A program made the position numbers and the translations under genes. 64,000 nt of DNA from Kitasatospora herbaricolor (GTDB taxonomy: Bacteria; Actinomycetota; Actinomycetes; Streptomycetales; Streptomycetaceae): assembly GCF_030813695.1 (NCBI RefSeq), contig NZ_JAUSVA010000003.1:124001-188000 (forward strand), written 5' to 3'. Shown one piece after another: positions 50,779-59,169 of the stretch. The notes beneath the pieces were generated by a model. The model did not search any database. It was not told the DNA's origin and worked only from the letters and a program-made list of their open reading frames with translations. The first letter of the stretch is position 1. Each line of letters starts with the position of its first letter.

Positions 50779-51993
50779 TTAAGCCGGTTGGGCTTCGCGA
50801 CGGACCAGCCCGGCCCGTAGAACGTTGATGGCTCCCACTGTGTCGGCGTGCGCGATGTGGCCGCACCCGGCGCAGTGGAACTTTGCCTGTGTGGTCCGGT
50901 TGTCCGCGCTGGTGTGCCCGCACTGCGGGCATCGGCGGGACGTGTTGCGGGGGTCCACGGCGATCACTTCGCGCCCGGCGCTTTCAGCCTTGGCATGCAA
51001 GATCGTGAGGAACACCCCCCATCCGGCGTCGGAGATCGAGCGGTTGAGTCCGGTCTTGGCCGCCGCCCCGTTGGGCAGGAACGCGCCCGCCTTGTCAGGG
51101 TCGGGCTTGGGCGCGACCGTCTTGACCATGTTGCGGATCGTCAGGTTCTCGTGCGCGATGAAGTCGTGCTCACGGACCAGTGCCAACGCGGTCTTGTGTG
51201 CGTGGTCAAGCCGTTGGCGGCGTACCTTGCCGTGCAGCTTGGCGACCTTCTCCACGGTGCGGCGGTGGTTGGCCGACCGCTTGTCCCGGCGCACGCGGGG
51301 GAACTTCGCGAGGGCTTGCTGTGCGGCTTCGAGCCGGGCGGCGTTGCTGCGGCCGTGGCGCGGGTTGGGAACGAACCCGCCGCCCGAGTCGGCGAGGAAA
51401 TTCGCTATGCCCAGGTCGATCCCGACGGCGCTGCCGGTCGCGGGCAGCGGCTCGGGCTGCTCCTGTTCGGCGGTCAGCACGACGAACCACTTACGGCCCT
51501 CACGCTTCACCGAGACGGTCTTGACCCTGCCGACCACTGCCTGGTGCTGGTGCACCTTGACGTGTCCGACACCTTGGAGACGGACGCGGGTCACCGGGTC
51601 GTGGGTGGTGGAGTCCCAACGGCAGCCGTCTCCGTCCTTGGGGAACTCGACCGTGTCAAACCAGTTCACACCCCGGAACCGGGGATGGCCGGGCGTGTCC
51701 CCGGACCTGACCCGACGGAAGAACGCAGCGAACGCCTTGTCCAGACGCCGAAGCGTCGCCTGCTGCGAGGAGAACGACCAGCGGCCCTGACGCTCCGGGT
51801 CGAACGCCCGGATCTCCTTGAGCTGCGCCGACTGCATCCCGTACTTGACCGAGCTCTTGGAGACATGCCGGTAGGCGTCGCGACGTTCCTGCAACGCCCC
51901 GTTGTACAAAGAGCAGTGGTCACGCAGCATCTCGCCGAGTGCCTGCGCCTGGCCCACGGTGGGGCGCATGAGGAACTTGTACGCACGAATCAT
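50779..51993 (-). CDS. tnpB: TnpB RNA-guided nuclease
   Basis: 404 aa from an ATG at 51993 ('MIRAYKFLMRPTVGQAQALG', the usual TnpB start). RuvC residues are all present: Asp193 ('AVGIDLGIANF'), Glu282 ('FIAHENLTIRNM') and Asp384 ('HADTVGAINVLRAG'). Zinc knuckle: Cys355/Cys358 ('RCPQCGHT') and Cys374/Cys377 ('HCAGCGHI'). Conserved 'AVDPRNTSRRCPQCG'. TnpB proteins cut DNA matched by the element-derived guide RNA and help the element persist. The copy appears intact. Confidence 0.95.
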   Translation of the reverse strand: MIRAYKFLMRPTVGQAQALGEMLRDHCSLYNGALQERRDAYRHVSKSSVKYGMQSAQLKEIRAFDPERQGRWSFSSQQATLRRLDKAFAAFFRRVRSGDTPGHPRFRGVNWFDTVEFPKDGDGCRWDSTTHDPVTRVRLQGVGHVKVHQHQAVVGRVKTVSVKREGRKWFVVLTAEQEQPEPLPATGSAVGIDLGIANFLADSGGGFVPNPRHGRSNAARLEAAQQALAKFPRVRRDKRSANHRRTVEKVAKLHGKVRRQRLDHAHKTALALVREHDFIAHENLTIRNMVKTVAPKPDPDKAGAFLPNGAAAKTGLNRSISDAGWGVFLTILHAKAESAGREVIAVDPRNTSRRCPQCGHTSADNRTTQAKFHCAGCGHIAHADTVGAINVLRAGLVRREAQPA

Positions 51994-52037
51994 CCGCCCC
52001 ACCCACTTGCCGGCCAGTTTCGAAGATCTTACTACGC

Positions 52038-52325
52038 TTGGGGTATGTCACCACGCTGGGAACCAAACACCTATATCCGCAAAAGATCGGCGGGACCATC
52101 CTCCACATGACCGCCGATGAAGGTTATGGGAATGTGCCATTGGGCCCGTCGAAGAACGACCCTACTGGCGCCTGGTATGAACACTATGTCGTTGAAAAGG
52201 ACGGTGCAGTGTATGACGCTTTCACTGGATCGGGCGGCATGCCGATGCAACAGTTCAGGGCTCAGTGGGACTTCAGTCCCAAGAATATGAACGCTCAGTA
52301 TCTAAGTTTCACAGCTGTTCCCTGA
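52038..52325 (+). pseudogene. C-terminal piece of a polymorphic toxin (papain-fold-like), N-terminus lost at the TnpB element
   Basis: Sequence 'YVTTLGTKHLYPQKIGGTIL', 'HMTADEGYGNVPLGPSKNDP', 'TGAWYEHYVVEKDGAVYDAF', 'TGSGGMPMQQFRAQWDFSPK'. The HYVVEKDGAVYDA strand pair, with His and Asp, fits the end of papain-like-fold toxin domains of RHS/CDI-type proteins; the catalytic Cys would lie in the missing upstream part. It starts without a real start codon at the left end of the TnpB element. GC is clearly lower than the neighbours, and the intact immunity-type gene follows 10 bases later. Confidence 0.65.
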
Positions 52326-52335
52326 GGAGAGTGGG

Positions 52336-52671
52336 ATGGAACTGGAAGAGGTTTGCTTCAATCTCCGCTATCGTCGACTGACATTTCTACCCGACGAGCG
52401 GTTCCTGTCGGCGGTGGCATTCGTTGATGGATTCAACGCAGCGCTCGACGGCGTGCCGTTGCGGGGGTTTCGAGAGTGGGTAGCGCAACGGGTACTTGGT
52501 GAGGAGTCCAATCTTCGGTGGTTCTACACAGTGGCGGCGGCCGGGATGCCGGAGATCGCTGCACAGAACTGGAATCTTGCCGAGATTCCGGACGGGAAGC
52601 ACAGTGAGCTGATCGATGAGCTGATCAACCTCTTGGAGGAGTTCATTCGCACACGACAAGAAGGCTCTTGA
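52336..52671 (+). CDS. Putative immunity protein for the truncated toxin
   Basis: 111 aa. ATG at 52336 with GAGGAG six bases upstream. 'MELEEVCFNLRYRRLTFLPD', 'ERFLSAVAFVDGFNAALDGV', 'FREWVAQRVLGEESNLRWFY', 'LIDELINLLEEFIRTRQ'. Acidic, soluble, mostly helical. It sits 10 bases after the toxin fragment and shares its low GC, so the pair arrived together. No family name recognised; the call rests on position, size and composition. Retained intact although its toxin is destroyed, as an orphan immunity gene. Confidence 0.65.
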   Translation: MELEEVCFNLRYRRLTFLPDERFLSAVAFVDGFNAALDGVPLRGFREWVAQRVLGEESNLRWFYTVAAAGMPEIAAQNWNLAEIPDGKHSELIDELINLLEEFIRTRQEGS

Positions 52672-52833
52672 TTAACTCCTAGATCAGGATCAAGAACGCC
52701 GGACTGTGGATTTCCCGTTCTCGCTGCTGGCCGATTTCATGGAGGTGCGAGACAATTCGCTTGAATTGGCCAAAATGTATGCGGCCTACAGCTCGCTGTA
52801 TGAATCCTAAAATGATTCGGCAGTGAAATGATG

Positions 52834-52866
52834 GAAGCCCCGCCGGATGAATTCCGGCGGGGCTTC
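52834..52866. terminator. Bidirectional terminator between the immunity gene and the RepSA/Int gene
   Basis: GAAGCCCCGCCGGA (52834-52847) and TCCGGCGGGGCTTC (52853-52866) form a perfect 14-bp stem with a 5-base loop. It lies 34 bases from the end of the minus-strand gene at 52900 and serves the convergent units. Confidence 0.75.
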
Positions 52867-52899
52867 TGGGCGTCTTGACGGCAGTAGTTGACGGCAACG

Positions 52900-53262
52900 T
52901 CAGCGGACGAGTGCTGCACAAAGCGGCGGATCGTCGCCGTCGTCGGGCTCAGCACGGGCGTCTGCGGGACGCTGGAGGACGTTGCTGAGGGCGTCGATGG
53001 CTTGGCGCTGGAGGTGGAGTCGGACGTGGGCGTACACCGTGGCCGTGACGCCGATGTGGGCGTGGCCGAGGAGTTCCTTGATCACAACGAGTCTCGACGC
53101 CCTGCTCCAGGAACAGAGTGGCCGCCGAGTGCCGGAGATCATGGAACCGGATGCGTCGGAGCGTGGCCCGGCGGAGCAGGGTGTTGAAGTGCCGGCTGAG
53201 GGTCGCTCCCTCGATCGGGGCACCATCGGGGCGCGTGAAGACGTAGCCGCTGTCCTTTGGGT
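52900..53262 (-). pseudogene. 3' third of a tyrosine integrase
   Basis: In one frame 'DSGYVFTRPDGAPIEGATLS', 'RRIRFHDLRHSAATLFLEQG' (the HxxR box), then after a one-base insertion near 53092 'RLVVIKELLGHAHIGVTATV' and 'YAHVRLHLQRQAIDALSNVL' with the catalytic Tyr. Arm-binding and core-binding domains are missing. In the intact AICE order rep-xis-int this is what remains after an internal deletion joined rep to int. Confidence 0.8.
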
Positions 53263-54855
53263 GGCCAGGAGGTCGGCGAGGTGGGCGAGTTCGGGCAGGA
53301 GGCCGGTTCCGGTGTACTGCCAGTGCGAGATCACCAGGGTCGTGTCCGCGCCGCCACGCCGCCCGTCCTTCGCGCGGTGACCTGCGCGGTGACCGGGCCC
53401 GGGGTCGGCGTGACCGGCGATCAGGTCATCGCGGTCACCGGTCCGGTCAGTGACCGACCGGCCCCCACCGATCGGCAGCCCGGCATACCGGTCGACCATT
53501 GCCGGGTCGGTCGGCGTGGGGGCAGCGGTTTCGGGCTGGCGGGTGCGCCAAGCGGTGCGTTCGGCGCGAAGGTGGGTGAGAGTGGTGGAGTAGCGGCGGG
53601 TGCGGGTGGAGAAGTGCCCTCGAAAGCCGAGCATGTGGGCCCACTGACACAGGCGTAGGTGGGCGTGCTCGGACCGGGCACCAAGGTGCCAGGCGGCGTG
53701 GATCATGCGGCGGGCGTGGTCGGTGAGGTCGTGCTGGGCGAGTTCGGCGAGGAAGCGGAGTCGTCGGTCGAGGGTGCCGGTGGTGGTTTCGGCTCCCTTG
53801 GTGGCGTATTTGGCGATGTACGCGGCGACGTGGCGGTCGGTGACGGGGGCGTCGCCGATGAAGTCGGTGCTGCGGATGGCGCGGACGTCGATCTGCCGCC
53901 CGAACCGGAACGCCATTGGCCCCGCCGACTGTGCCGGGTCTGCCTCCCCGGCCCGGGAGTGGTGTTGGTGGTGGACGCGGGTGCGGTTGGCGGCGGCGCG
54001 GACGGCGTGGTCGAGGAGTTCGGTGGTGGCCCAGGCAGGCGGAGCGCTGGCGAGACCGGCGGGTCCGTCGATGCGGATGACGGTGTGGAAGTGGATCTGG
54101 CCGCGCTTCTGGTACTCGGCAACCTTGGCGTAGGAGAGCGTGGCGTGGTGGCGCAGGGTGCGCTGGGTCATTCCGACGGCCTTGGCGATCTCGCGGCGCA
54201 GGTGGGTGGTGAAGCGGGCCCACAGGGCTGGGGCGTGGGCGTTCCACAGCACCGCGCCGGTGTAGTCGTACCGCTGCGGGTTCAGCGGGGTGCCGAGGAG
54301 CGGGTCGCCGTCGTCGTGCCGGGTGCCGCAGGTGCAGGGGGTGGTGCCGGGTTGGTTGTGGACGGGGCCGAAGCCGGGGGCGGTGAGGGTGGCGAAGACG
54401 CGGGGGTGGGTGGCGACGGTGGTGGGGACGGTCTTGCCGCCGCGTAGTCCGGCGGCGATGAGCTGGTAGGTGTCGTAGCGGTAGAGGGTGGAGCAGGCGG
54501 GGCAGCGGGTGGTGCGGCGGTTGCCGCAGCGCACCAGGAGTTCGCCGGCGGGCAGATGGCGGGTGTCGAGGTGGTCGAGGATCTGCCCGGTGGCGGCATC
54601 GAGGAGGGTGCGGTGTCCGGTCATGCGGATCGGGCGTGCGCAGCCGCCCAGTGAGCCGACTTGCCGGGCCAGGGGTGCGAGGTAGCCGGCGGCGGCGAGC
54701 TTGGCGAGCCTGGCGGTCAGCCGCGCCCGGCGTTCCAGCGCCGAGTTCCTGTTCGCGGATGTGTCGGCGTTAGTGGTGAGAGTCGGTGCGGCGAACGCCG
54801 TGCTGGCGGGAGTGGAGGTGGTTGAGGGGGTGGGGAGTTGGAGCTGCGCGGGCAT
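52900..54855 (-). CDS. RepSA-like replication initiator fused to an integrase tail
   Basis: The ORF of 651 codons starts at an ATG (54855) with GGAGGT upstream. Residues to ~530 are RepSA-like, the initiator of pSAM2-type integrative elements: 'CPACSTLYRYDTYQLIAAGL', 'RVFATLTAPGFGPVHNQPGT', 'LSYAKVAEYQKRGQIHFHTV', 'AFRFGRQIDVRAIRSTDFIG', 'VAAYIAKYATKGAETTTGTL', ending 'LVISHWQYTGTGLLPELAHL'. After 'ADLLAT' the DNA switches to the 3' third of an integrase gene (junction about 53255-53265). The Rep C-terminus and xis are gone. Rep may still be functional; the chimeric tail is an accident. Confidence 0.8.
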   Translation of the reverse strand: MPAQLQLPTPSTTSTPASTAFAAPTLTTNADTSANRNSALERRARLTARLAKLAAAGYLAPLARQVGSLGGCARPIRMTGHRTLLDAATGQILDHLDTRHLPAGELLVRCGNRRTTRCPACSTLYRYDTYQLIAAGLRGGKTVPTTVATHPRVFATLTAPGFGPVHNQPGTTPCTCGTRHDDGDPLLGTPLNPQRYDYTGAVLWNAHAPALWARFTTHLRREIAKAVGMTQRTLRHHATLSYAKVAEYQKRGQIHFHTVIRIDGPAGLASAPPAWATTELLDHAVRAAANRTRVHHQHHSRAGEADPAQSAGPMAFRFGRQIDVRAIRSTDFIGDAPVTDRHVAAYIAKYATKGAETTTGTLDRRLRFLAELAQHDLTDHARRMIHAAWHLGARSEHAHLRLCQWAHMLGFRGHFSTRTRRYSTTLTHLRAERTAWRTRQPETAAPTPTDPAMVDRYAGLPIGGGRSVTDRTGDRDDLIAGHADPGPGHRAGHRAKDGRRGGADTTLVISHWQYTGTGLLPELAHLADLLATQRTAATSSRAPMVPRSRERPSAGTSTPCSAGPRSDASGSMISGTRRPLCSWSRASRLVVIKELLGHAHIGVTATVYAHVRLHLQRQAIDALSNVLQRPADARAEPDDGDDPPLCAALVR

Positions 54856-55028
54856 GGGGACAGACCTCCGGCAGGAGTCGGGAGAATGAGGAGAGGCGAT
54901 CGAGGGGCGACCCGGGTGGTCGGCGCACGTGGGCACGGTGCGCGTGACGGCGGGCGCGGATGGTGGGCCGGGGACGTCTGGCCTGGTCAGCGGTGGTGTT
55001 CACCAGCGGTGCGTGAAGGTAGCATCGC

Positions 55029-55046
55029 TTCAAGCGCGCATTCAAG
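55029..55046. promoter_or_regulatory. Direct-repeat operator between repSA-like and korSA-like genes
   Basis: TTCAAG at 55029-55034 and 55041-55046, 12 bases apart, within a locally AT-rich divergent intergenic region (54856-55166). In pSAM2-type elements a GntR-type KorSA represses such a region; this is the likely site. Placement is inference. Confidence 0.4.
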
Positions 55047-55166
55047 TACATCCCTCCTCATCTATTTCGGTGGCCGGTGGGGACGCGAGTACTGCGGCCC
55101 CGGTCTTCCGTTTTGGACGGGCCGGATTTCGGTGGTAGTGGCGCAGAGAAGGCGGGGTGACCTGCG

Positions 55167-55588
55167 GTGACGGTGGGGCGGCGGGGGCGCAGACCGGTGG
55201 GTGGCACGGTGTTGCTGACGTTCGAGGTCATCGCCGAGGCCCTGCGGGGGCGGATCCGCTCCGGCGGGCTGAAGCCGGGGGACGCGCTGCCGACGCAGGC
55301 CGTGTTGATGGCGGAGTACGGGGCCTCCAGCCTGTCCGTGCAGAAGGCCATGGCCCTGCTGAAGCAGGACGGCTACGCGATCTCCCGCCCAGCAAGGGCG
55401 CCTTCGTCGCCCACCCCGATGCCGAGGGTGACTCAGATGACGGGGAGGCGGGGAACATGCCCGTCGGGGGGACGGCGGCGCGCGTAGAGGCACTGGAGCT
55501 GGCACTGGCCGAGGCGCTTGATCAGCTCACCGCCCTGCGTGCCCGCGTCGAAGCCCTGGAAGCGGGCGGCACCGAGCGAGCTTGCTGA
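55167..55588 (+). pseudogene. GntR-family regulator (KorSA-like), frameshifted
   Basis: From a GTG at 55167: 'TFEVIAEALRGRIRSGGLKP', 'GDALPTQAVLMAEYGASSLS', 'VQKAMALLKQDGYAISRP', a winged-helix GntR start. The reading frame then breaks (near 55394); one base over it continues 'GAFVAHPDAEGDSDDGEAGN', 'VEALELALAEALDQLTALRA', 'RVEALEAGG' to a stop at 55588. So a one-base loss just after the DNA-binding domain. A truncated 106-residue product with the DNA-binding domain could still be made. Element-type repressor next to repSA. Confidence 0.75.
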
Positions 55589-55781
55589 TCCGTCGGCCGC
55601 TGGACGGCAGGGGCTGAAGCTGTGCGTCCAGATTTTCTCTACGAGGTTCAAGGCGGGCCCCGCCCGTTGGAGCTGGCCGACGTCGCCGACCGACCCAGGG
55701 CTGACCGGCCCCGAGGTCTTCACGGGTGTCGGCGATCAGTGGTCCACCAGGTCGTGAGCGGAGGGCGACTGGTGCCCGGTG

Positions 55782-55876
55782 GGAGCAAGTTGTGGGGTAA
55801 GCGCTGCCTACCCGAGCACCGCCCAGGGCCGGAGCAAGTTATGGGGTAAGGACTCCTTCCGCCTTGCGGAAGGAGT
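55782..55876. repeat. Direct 20-base repeat followed by hairpin
   Basis: GGAGCAAGTTGTGGGGTAAG (55782-55801) recurs with one change at 55831-55850. It is followed by ACTCCTTCCGC (55852-55862), loop CTT, GCGGAAGGAGT (55866-55876). Such short direct repeats with hairpins may mark an element end, an att remnant or an iteron-like site. Confidence 0.6.
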
Positions 55877-56059
55877 TCCTTGCCCGCGACCGGCCTACGG
55901 CCGGATCGCAGGCACAGGGTCGGCCAGGGGTCCGACCCTCCGTTTCCACCGCCGGGCCCGCCGTAGGCGGTGTCCGACGCCGCCCCGGCTCCCCGCCGAC
56001 TCGCCGACCGCTCTTGTGCCGAGCGACCAGACCGTGCGCAAGCCCACCGAGTGCCGAGA

Positions 56060-56293
56060 CGCCCGCAAGCAGCAGTCCAAACTCCCCGCGCGATCGGGAC
56101 GATCAGGACGCCAGCAGCTCGGACGTAGGCGAGCGTGAGCGGGGAGAGGCGCTTGGAGCAGCACTTCCCGATGGCGCAGCACTGGGGCTGGTCGCGGGTG
56201 GTCGAGGCCGCGTGCGCAGCACTGACAGATGGTGCGGAGCTGGTCGAGCCAGGTGCGGACGTCCTTGGCGGTGAGTTTGGCATTCGGTGGCAC
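56060..56293 (-). pseudogene. N-terminal integrase fragment
   Basis: From about 56293: 'PPNAKLTAKDVRTWLDQLRT', 'ICQCCARGLD', then in another frame 'ARDQPQCCAIGKCCSKRLSP', 'LTLAYVRAAG'. The LTAKDVRTWLDQLR and CQCC...QCCAIGKCC motifs are core-binding-domain features of AICE integrases. It is joined on its upstream side to the C-terminal end of an integrase (56295-56885), i.e. the order is reversed from that of one gene. Confidence 0.7.
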
Positions 56294-56294
56294 G

Positions 56295-56885
56295 GAGGGC
56301 GTCGCCGAGGATGTCGATGGCTTGGCGCTGGAGGCGGAGCCGGACGTGGGCGTAGACGGTGGCGGTGCCGCGAATGTGGGCGTGTCCTAGTAGTTCCTTG
56401 ATGACGACGAATTCGATGCCCTGCTCGAAGAGCAGCGTCGCGGCGGTGTGTCGGAGGTCGTGGAACCGGATGCGGCGGAGCCTGGCCGCCCGGCACAGCG
56501 CGGTGAATGCCGGGTCAGGGTCGACGGTTCGATGGGTGAGACATCGGGTGTGGTGAAGACGAAGCGGCTCTCCGCCCAGCCCCGCGCCAGTGGCCTCGCG
56601 CTCTTGGTCCTGCTATTCGCGGTGGCGCTAGAGGGAGTGCACGCATTCGGTTGGCAGGGCGATGCGGCGCTCGAAGCTGACGGTCTTGGTGGGGAGGTGG
56701 TCAGGCCGCCGGTGGGGGTGCATTGGAGGGTGCGGCGGACACTGGTGGTGCCGTTGTTCAGGTCGAGGTCTTCCCAGCGCAGGCCGAGGAGTTGCTGATC
56801 CAGCGGGCTGCGCCGGAGCACCGTGGCGCCTCGGACGGGTGCCGTCCGGGTGATCGGCAGTTCCGAGAATTGACCCATGATTGTG
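56295..56885 (-). pseudogene. C-terminal integrase fragment
   Basis: 'LGLRWEDLDLNNGTTSVRRT', 'LPTKTVSFERRIALPTECVH', 'RIRFHDLRHTAATLLFEQGI', 'EFVVIKELLGHAHIRGTATV', 'YAHVRLRLQRQAIDILGDAL' in at least three frames. Catalytic Arg, HxxR and Tyr boxes are recognisable, but frameshifts destroy the gene and its N-terminus is missing upstream. A second integrase copy in addition to the one fused to repSA. Confidence 0.8.
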
Positions 56886-56986
56886 CGTCAGCAATGAACC
56901 ATGGCATGGGTCTTTTCACGGCATAGAGTTGTGGACACAAGGCCGGGAGGGAACGCCGGAACGGCCGATGACCAGGGGAGACCACC

Positions 56987-57484
56987 ATGAGCAGCGCCGC
57001 GCTGAAGCCCGTTCTGACCCGTGCCGCCGAGGCCGAGACGACCAGTGACCCGAGCAGCACGATGACCCTGCTGGCCGACTGTGGTACCGACGGCAGCCCG
57101 ATCACCAGCTACCGCTCGTCCTTCGCCAAGGGCGCGGTCGGGGCCCCGGCCCACTTCCACACCCGGGCATCCGAGCTGTTCTTCGTCATCGGGGGCTCGC
57201 TCCAGGTGCTGGTGGACGACGAGGTGAAGACGCTGAACGAGGGTGATTTCCTGCTCGTCCCGCCGCACACCCCGCACGCCTTCGCGGCGGCCCCGGGCTC
57301 CGAGGCCGATGTGCTGTTCACCTTCACCCCGGGCATGCCGCGCTTCGACTACCTGCGCCTGCTCGGCCGGGTGATGCGCGGCGAGGCCAGCCCGCAGGAG
57401 ATCAAGGACTCCTCCGAGCAGTACGACAACCACTACGTCGACAGCCCGCTCTGGCGTGCCACCCTGGAAGCCGCGGCCAAGTAG
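56987..57484 (+). CDS. Cupin-domain protein
   Basis: 165 aa. ATG at 56987 with AGGGGAG upstream. Cupin motif 1 'GAPAHFHTRASELFFVIGGS' (HxH, Glu) and motif 2 'LLVPPHTPHAFAAAPG'. The metal-binding set His-His-Glu-His is complete, so it is a small metal-dependent oxygenase, isomerase or binding protein. The C-terminal 40 residues are helical ('FDYLRLLGRVMRGEASPQEI'). Stand-alone gene just after the element debris. Confidence 0.9.
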   Translation: MSSAALKPVLTRAAEAETTSDPSSTMTLLADCGTDGSPITSYRSSFAKGAVGAPAHFHTRASELFFVIGGSLQVLVDDEVKTLNEGDFLLVPPHTPHAFAAAPGSEADVLFTFTPGMPRFDYLRLLGRVMRGEASPQEIKDSSEQYDNHYVDSPLWRATLEAAAK

Positions 57485-57619
57485 GCCGGCCCCACGCCCG
57501 CGGACGGCCGGGCAGGACGGCAGAGCAGGAAGGCCGGGGGGCCGGCGGACCCGACCGCCCAGGGCGTGGCTGCCGCTGCGGCCCGGCCCTCGCGGGAGGG
57601 GCCGGGCCGGGCGGGGGCC

Positions 57620-58822
57620 TCACATCTCGCGCAGGCCCCAGGGCGCGCCGTAGGCGTTGAGGAGGTCGAGGAAGGGGCGGGGGGCCAGTGCCTCGGGGCC
57701 CTGGACGCCGGTGGCGCTCCAGGTGCCGGTGGCGATCAGTTCGAGGGCGATGACCGGGTTGACGGCGGTCTGCCAGACGACGGCCTGGGAGCCGTACTCG
57801 GCCATCGTCGTCTCGTTGTCGGCGACGTGGTAGAGGTAGACCTCGCGCGGGGCGCCGTCCTTGGTGCCCTTGACCCAGGTGCCGGCGCAGGTCCTGCCGC
57901 GCATCCGGTCGCCGAGGGCGGCCGGGTCGGGCAGGCAGGCGGCGACCACGTCGCGGGGCGCGACCAGGGCGTCGCCGACCTTGACCGGCTCGGTGCGGTC
58001 GAGGCCGAGCTTGTGCAGGGTGCGCAGGACGTCGATGAACTCCTGGCCGAGGCCGTACTTGAAGGTGACGCGCTCGGCGTCGATCCAGCGCGGCATCAGG
58101 AGCACCTCCTCGTGCTCGACGTTGACGCACTCGACCGGGCCGATGCCCTCGGGGAAGTCGAAGACCTCGGGCTCGCTGAACGGCGCGGTGGTGAACCAGC
58201 CCCGCTCCCGCTCGTAGACGACGGGCGGGTTGAGGCACTCCTCGATGGTGGTCCAGATGGAGAACGAGGGGGCGAAGTCGTAGCCGTCGACGGTGAGGTC
58301 GGCGCCGTCGCGGACGCCGATCTCCTCGATCTCGTCGAACAGCTCGTCGGCGGCGTAGCGGGCGAACACGTCGGAGAGCCCGGGCTCCACGCCGATGCCG
58401 ACCAGGGCGAGCCGGCCCGCGCGCTCCCACTCGGGGGCCAGCGCGAACTGCTCGTCGCCGAGCTTGACGCCGGTCAGCTCGTGCGGGCGCTCGGGGTGCG
58501 GGCGGGAGAGCGACATCGCCATGTCGAGGTAGTTCACGCCGGCCGCGAGGGCGGCGCGGAAGAGCGGCATGACGAACCGCGGGTCGGTGGCGTTGAGGAG
58601 GACGTCGCAGCGGTGCCGGGCGAGGAGGTCCTCGACCGCCGGCTGGTCGGAGGCGTCGACGCGGGCCGCGGTGAAGCGGGCGTCGTCCGCCGAGGCGGCC
58701 ACCGCGCCGGCGCGCTCCCCGTCGTAGTCGGCGACGACGAAGTGCTCGAAGAAGTCGCGGCGGGCGGCGATGCGGGTGACGGCGCCGCCGACGCCGCCGG
58801 CTCCCACCAGGAGGATGCGCAT
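57620..58822 (-). CDS. Saccharopine dehydrogenase-like oxidoreductase
   Basis: 400 aa. Rossmann start 'MRILLVGAGGVGGAVTRIAA' (GAGGVG), 'RHRCDVLLNATDPRFVMPLF', 'AALAAGVNYLDMAMSL', 'GIGVEPGLSDVFARYAADEL', and the substrate-binding half 'GQEFIDVLRTLHKLGLDRTE', 'YLYHVADNETTMAEYGSQAV'. The family includes lysine- and polyamine-pathway reductases (saccharopine and carboxynorspermidine dehydrogenases); substrate here unknown. Convergent with the cupin gene, 135 bases apart. Confidence 0.9.
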   Translation of the reverse strand: MRILLVGAGGVGGAVTRIAARRDFFEHFVVADYDGERAGAVAASADDARFTAARVDASDQPAVEDLLARHRCDVLLNATDPRFVMPLFRAALAAGVNYLDMAMSLSRPHPERPHELTGVKLGDEQFALAPEWERAGRLALVGIGVEPGLSDVFARYAADELFDEIEEIGVRDGADLTVDGYDFAPSFSIWTTIEECLNPPVVYERERGWFTTAPFSEPEVFDFPEGIGPVECVNVEHEEVLLMPRWIDAERVTFKYGLGQEFIDVLRTLHKLGLDRTEPVKVGDALVAPRDVVAACLPDPAALGDRMRGRTCAGTWVKGTKDGAPREVYLYHVADNETTMAEYGSQAVVWQTAVNPVIALELIATGTWSATGVQGPEALAPRPFLDLLNAYGAPWGLREM

Positions 58823-59169
58823 CCGGGGGTCTCACTTTCGCGGTCGGTCCTCGGCGCGGAGGACGTGGTGCCGGGGAGGGAGCGCCCGCCCGGCGGAACT
58901 CGCCGCCCACGCCCGGCGGTACTCCTCCGTCAGCTTGGACGACCTCGACCGCTTCCGCACCACCAGGCGCCGGCCCCGGCACCGGCACCCGTACCGGGCC
59001 GGAGGCGGGACCGGCGGGACCACACACGTCCATGGTCCAGCACTCCGTGGCGACGCCGTACGGGACCGGGCGGCCGGCGGCGCCCGGCCAGGGGTAGCCC
59101 TCAGGGTGGAGGGCGGGTTGGTCCCACGGGTTGACGGCGCACGCAGGAGCGCGCCGTATCGTCGGTGGC
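58823..59169. other. Intergenic, no convincing gene
   Basis: About 350 bases between divergent genes; open frames on both strands but no domain or regulatory palindrome noticed. Confidence 0.4.

Larger units (their letters stand above)
50746..52050 (-). mobile_element. IS200/IS605-type element carrying only tnpB
   Basis: The minus-strand unit spans tnpB and the right-end palindrome. The outer boundaries are estimates: right end near the GTGAC before 50746, left end near 52050 where the foreign low-GC toxin fragment begins. No tnpA (HUH transposase) is present, so it could move only in trans. Single TnpB elements of this type are common in Streptomyces. Confidence 0.6.
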
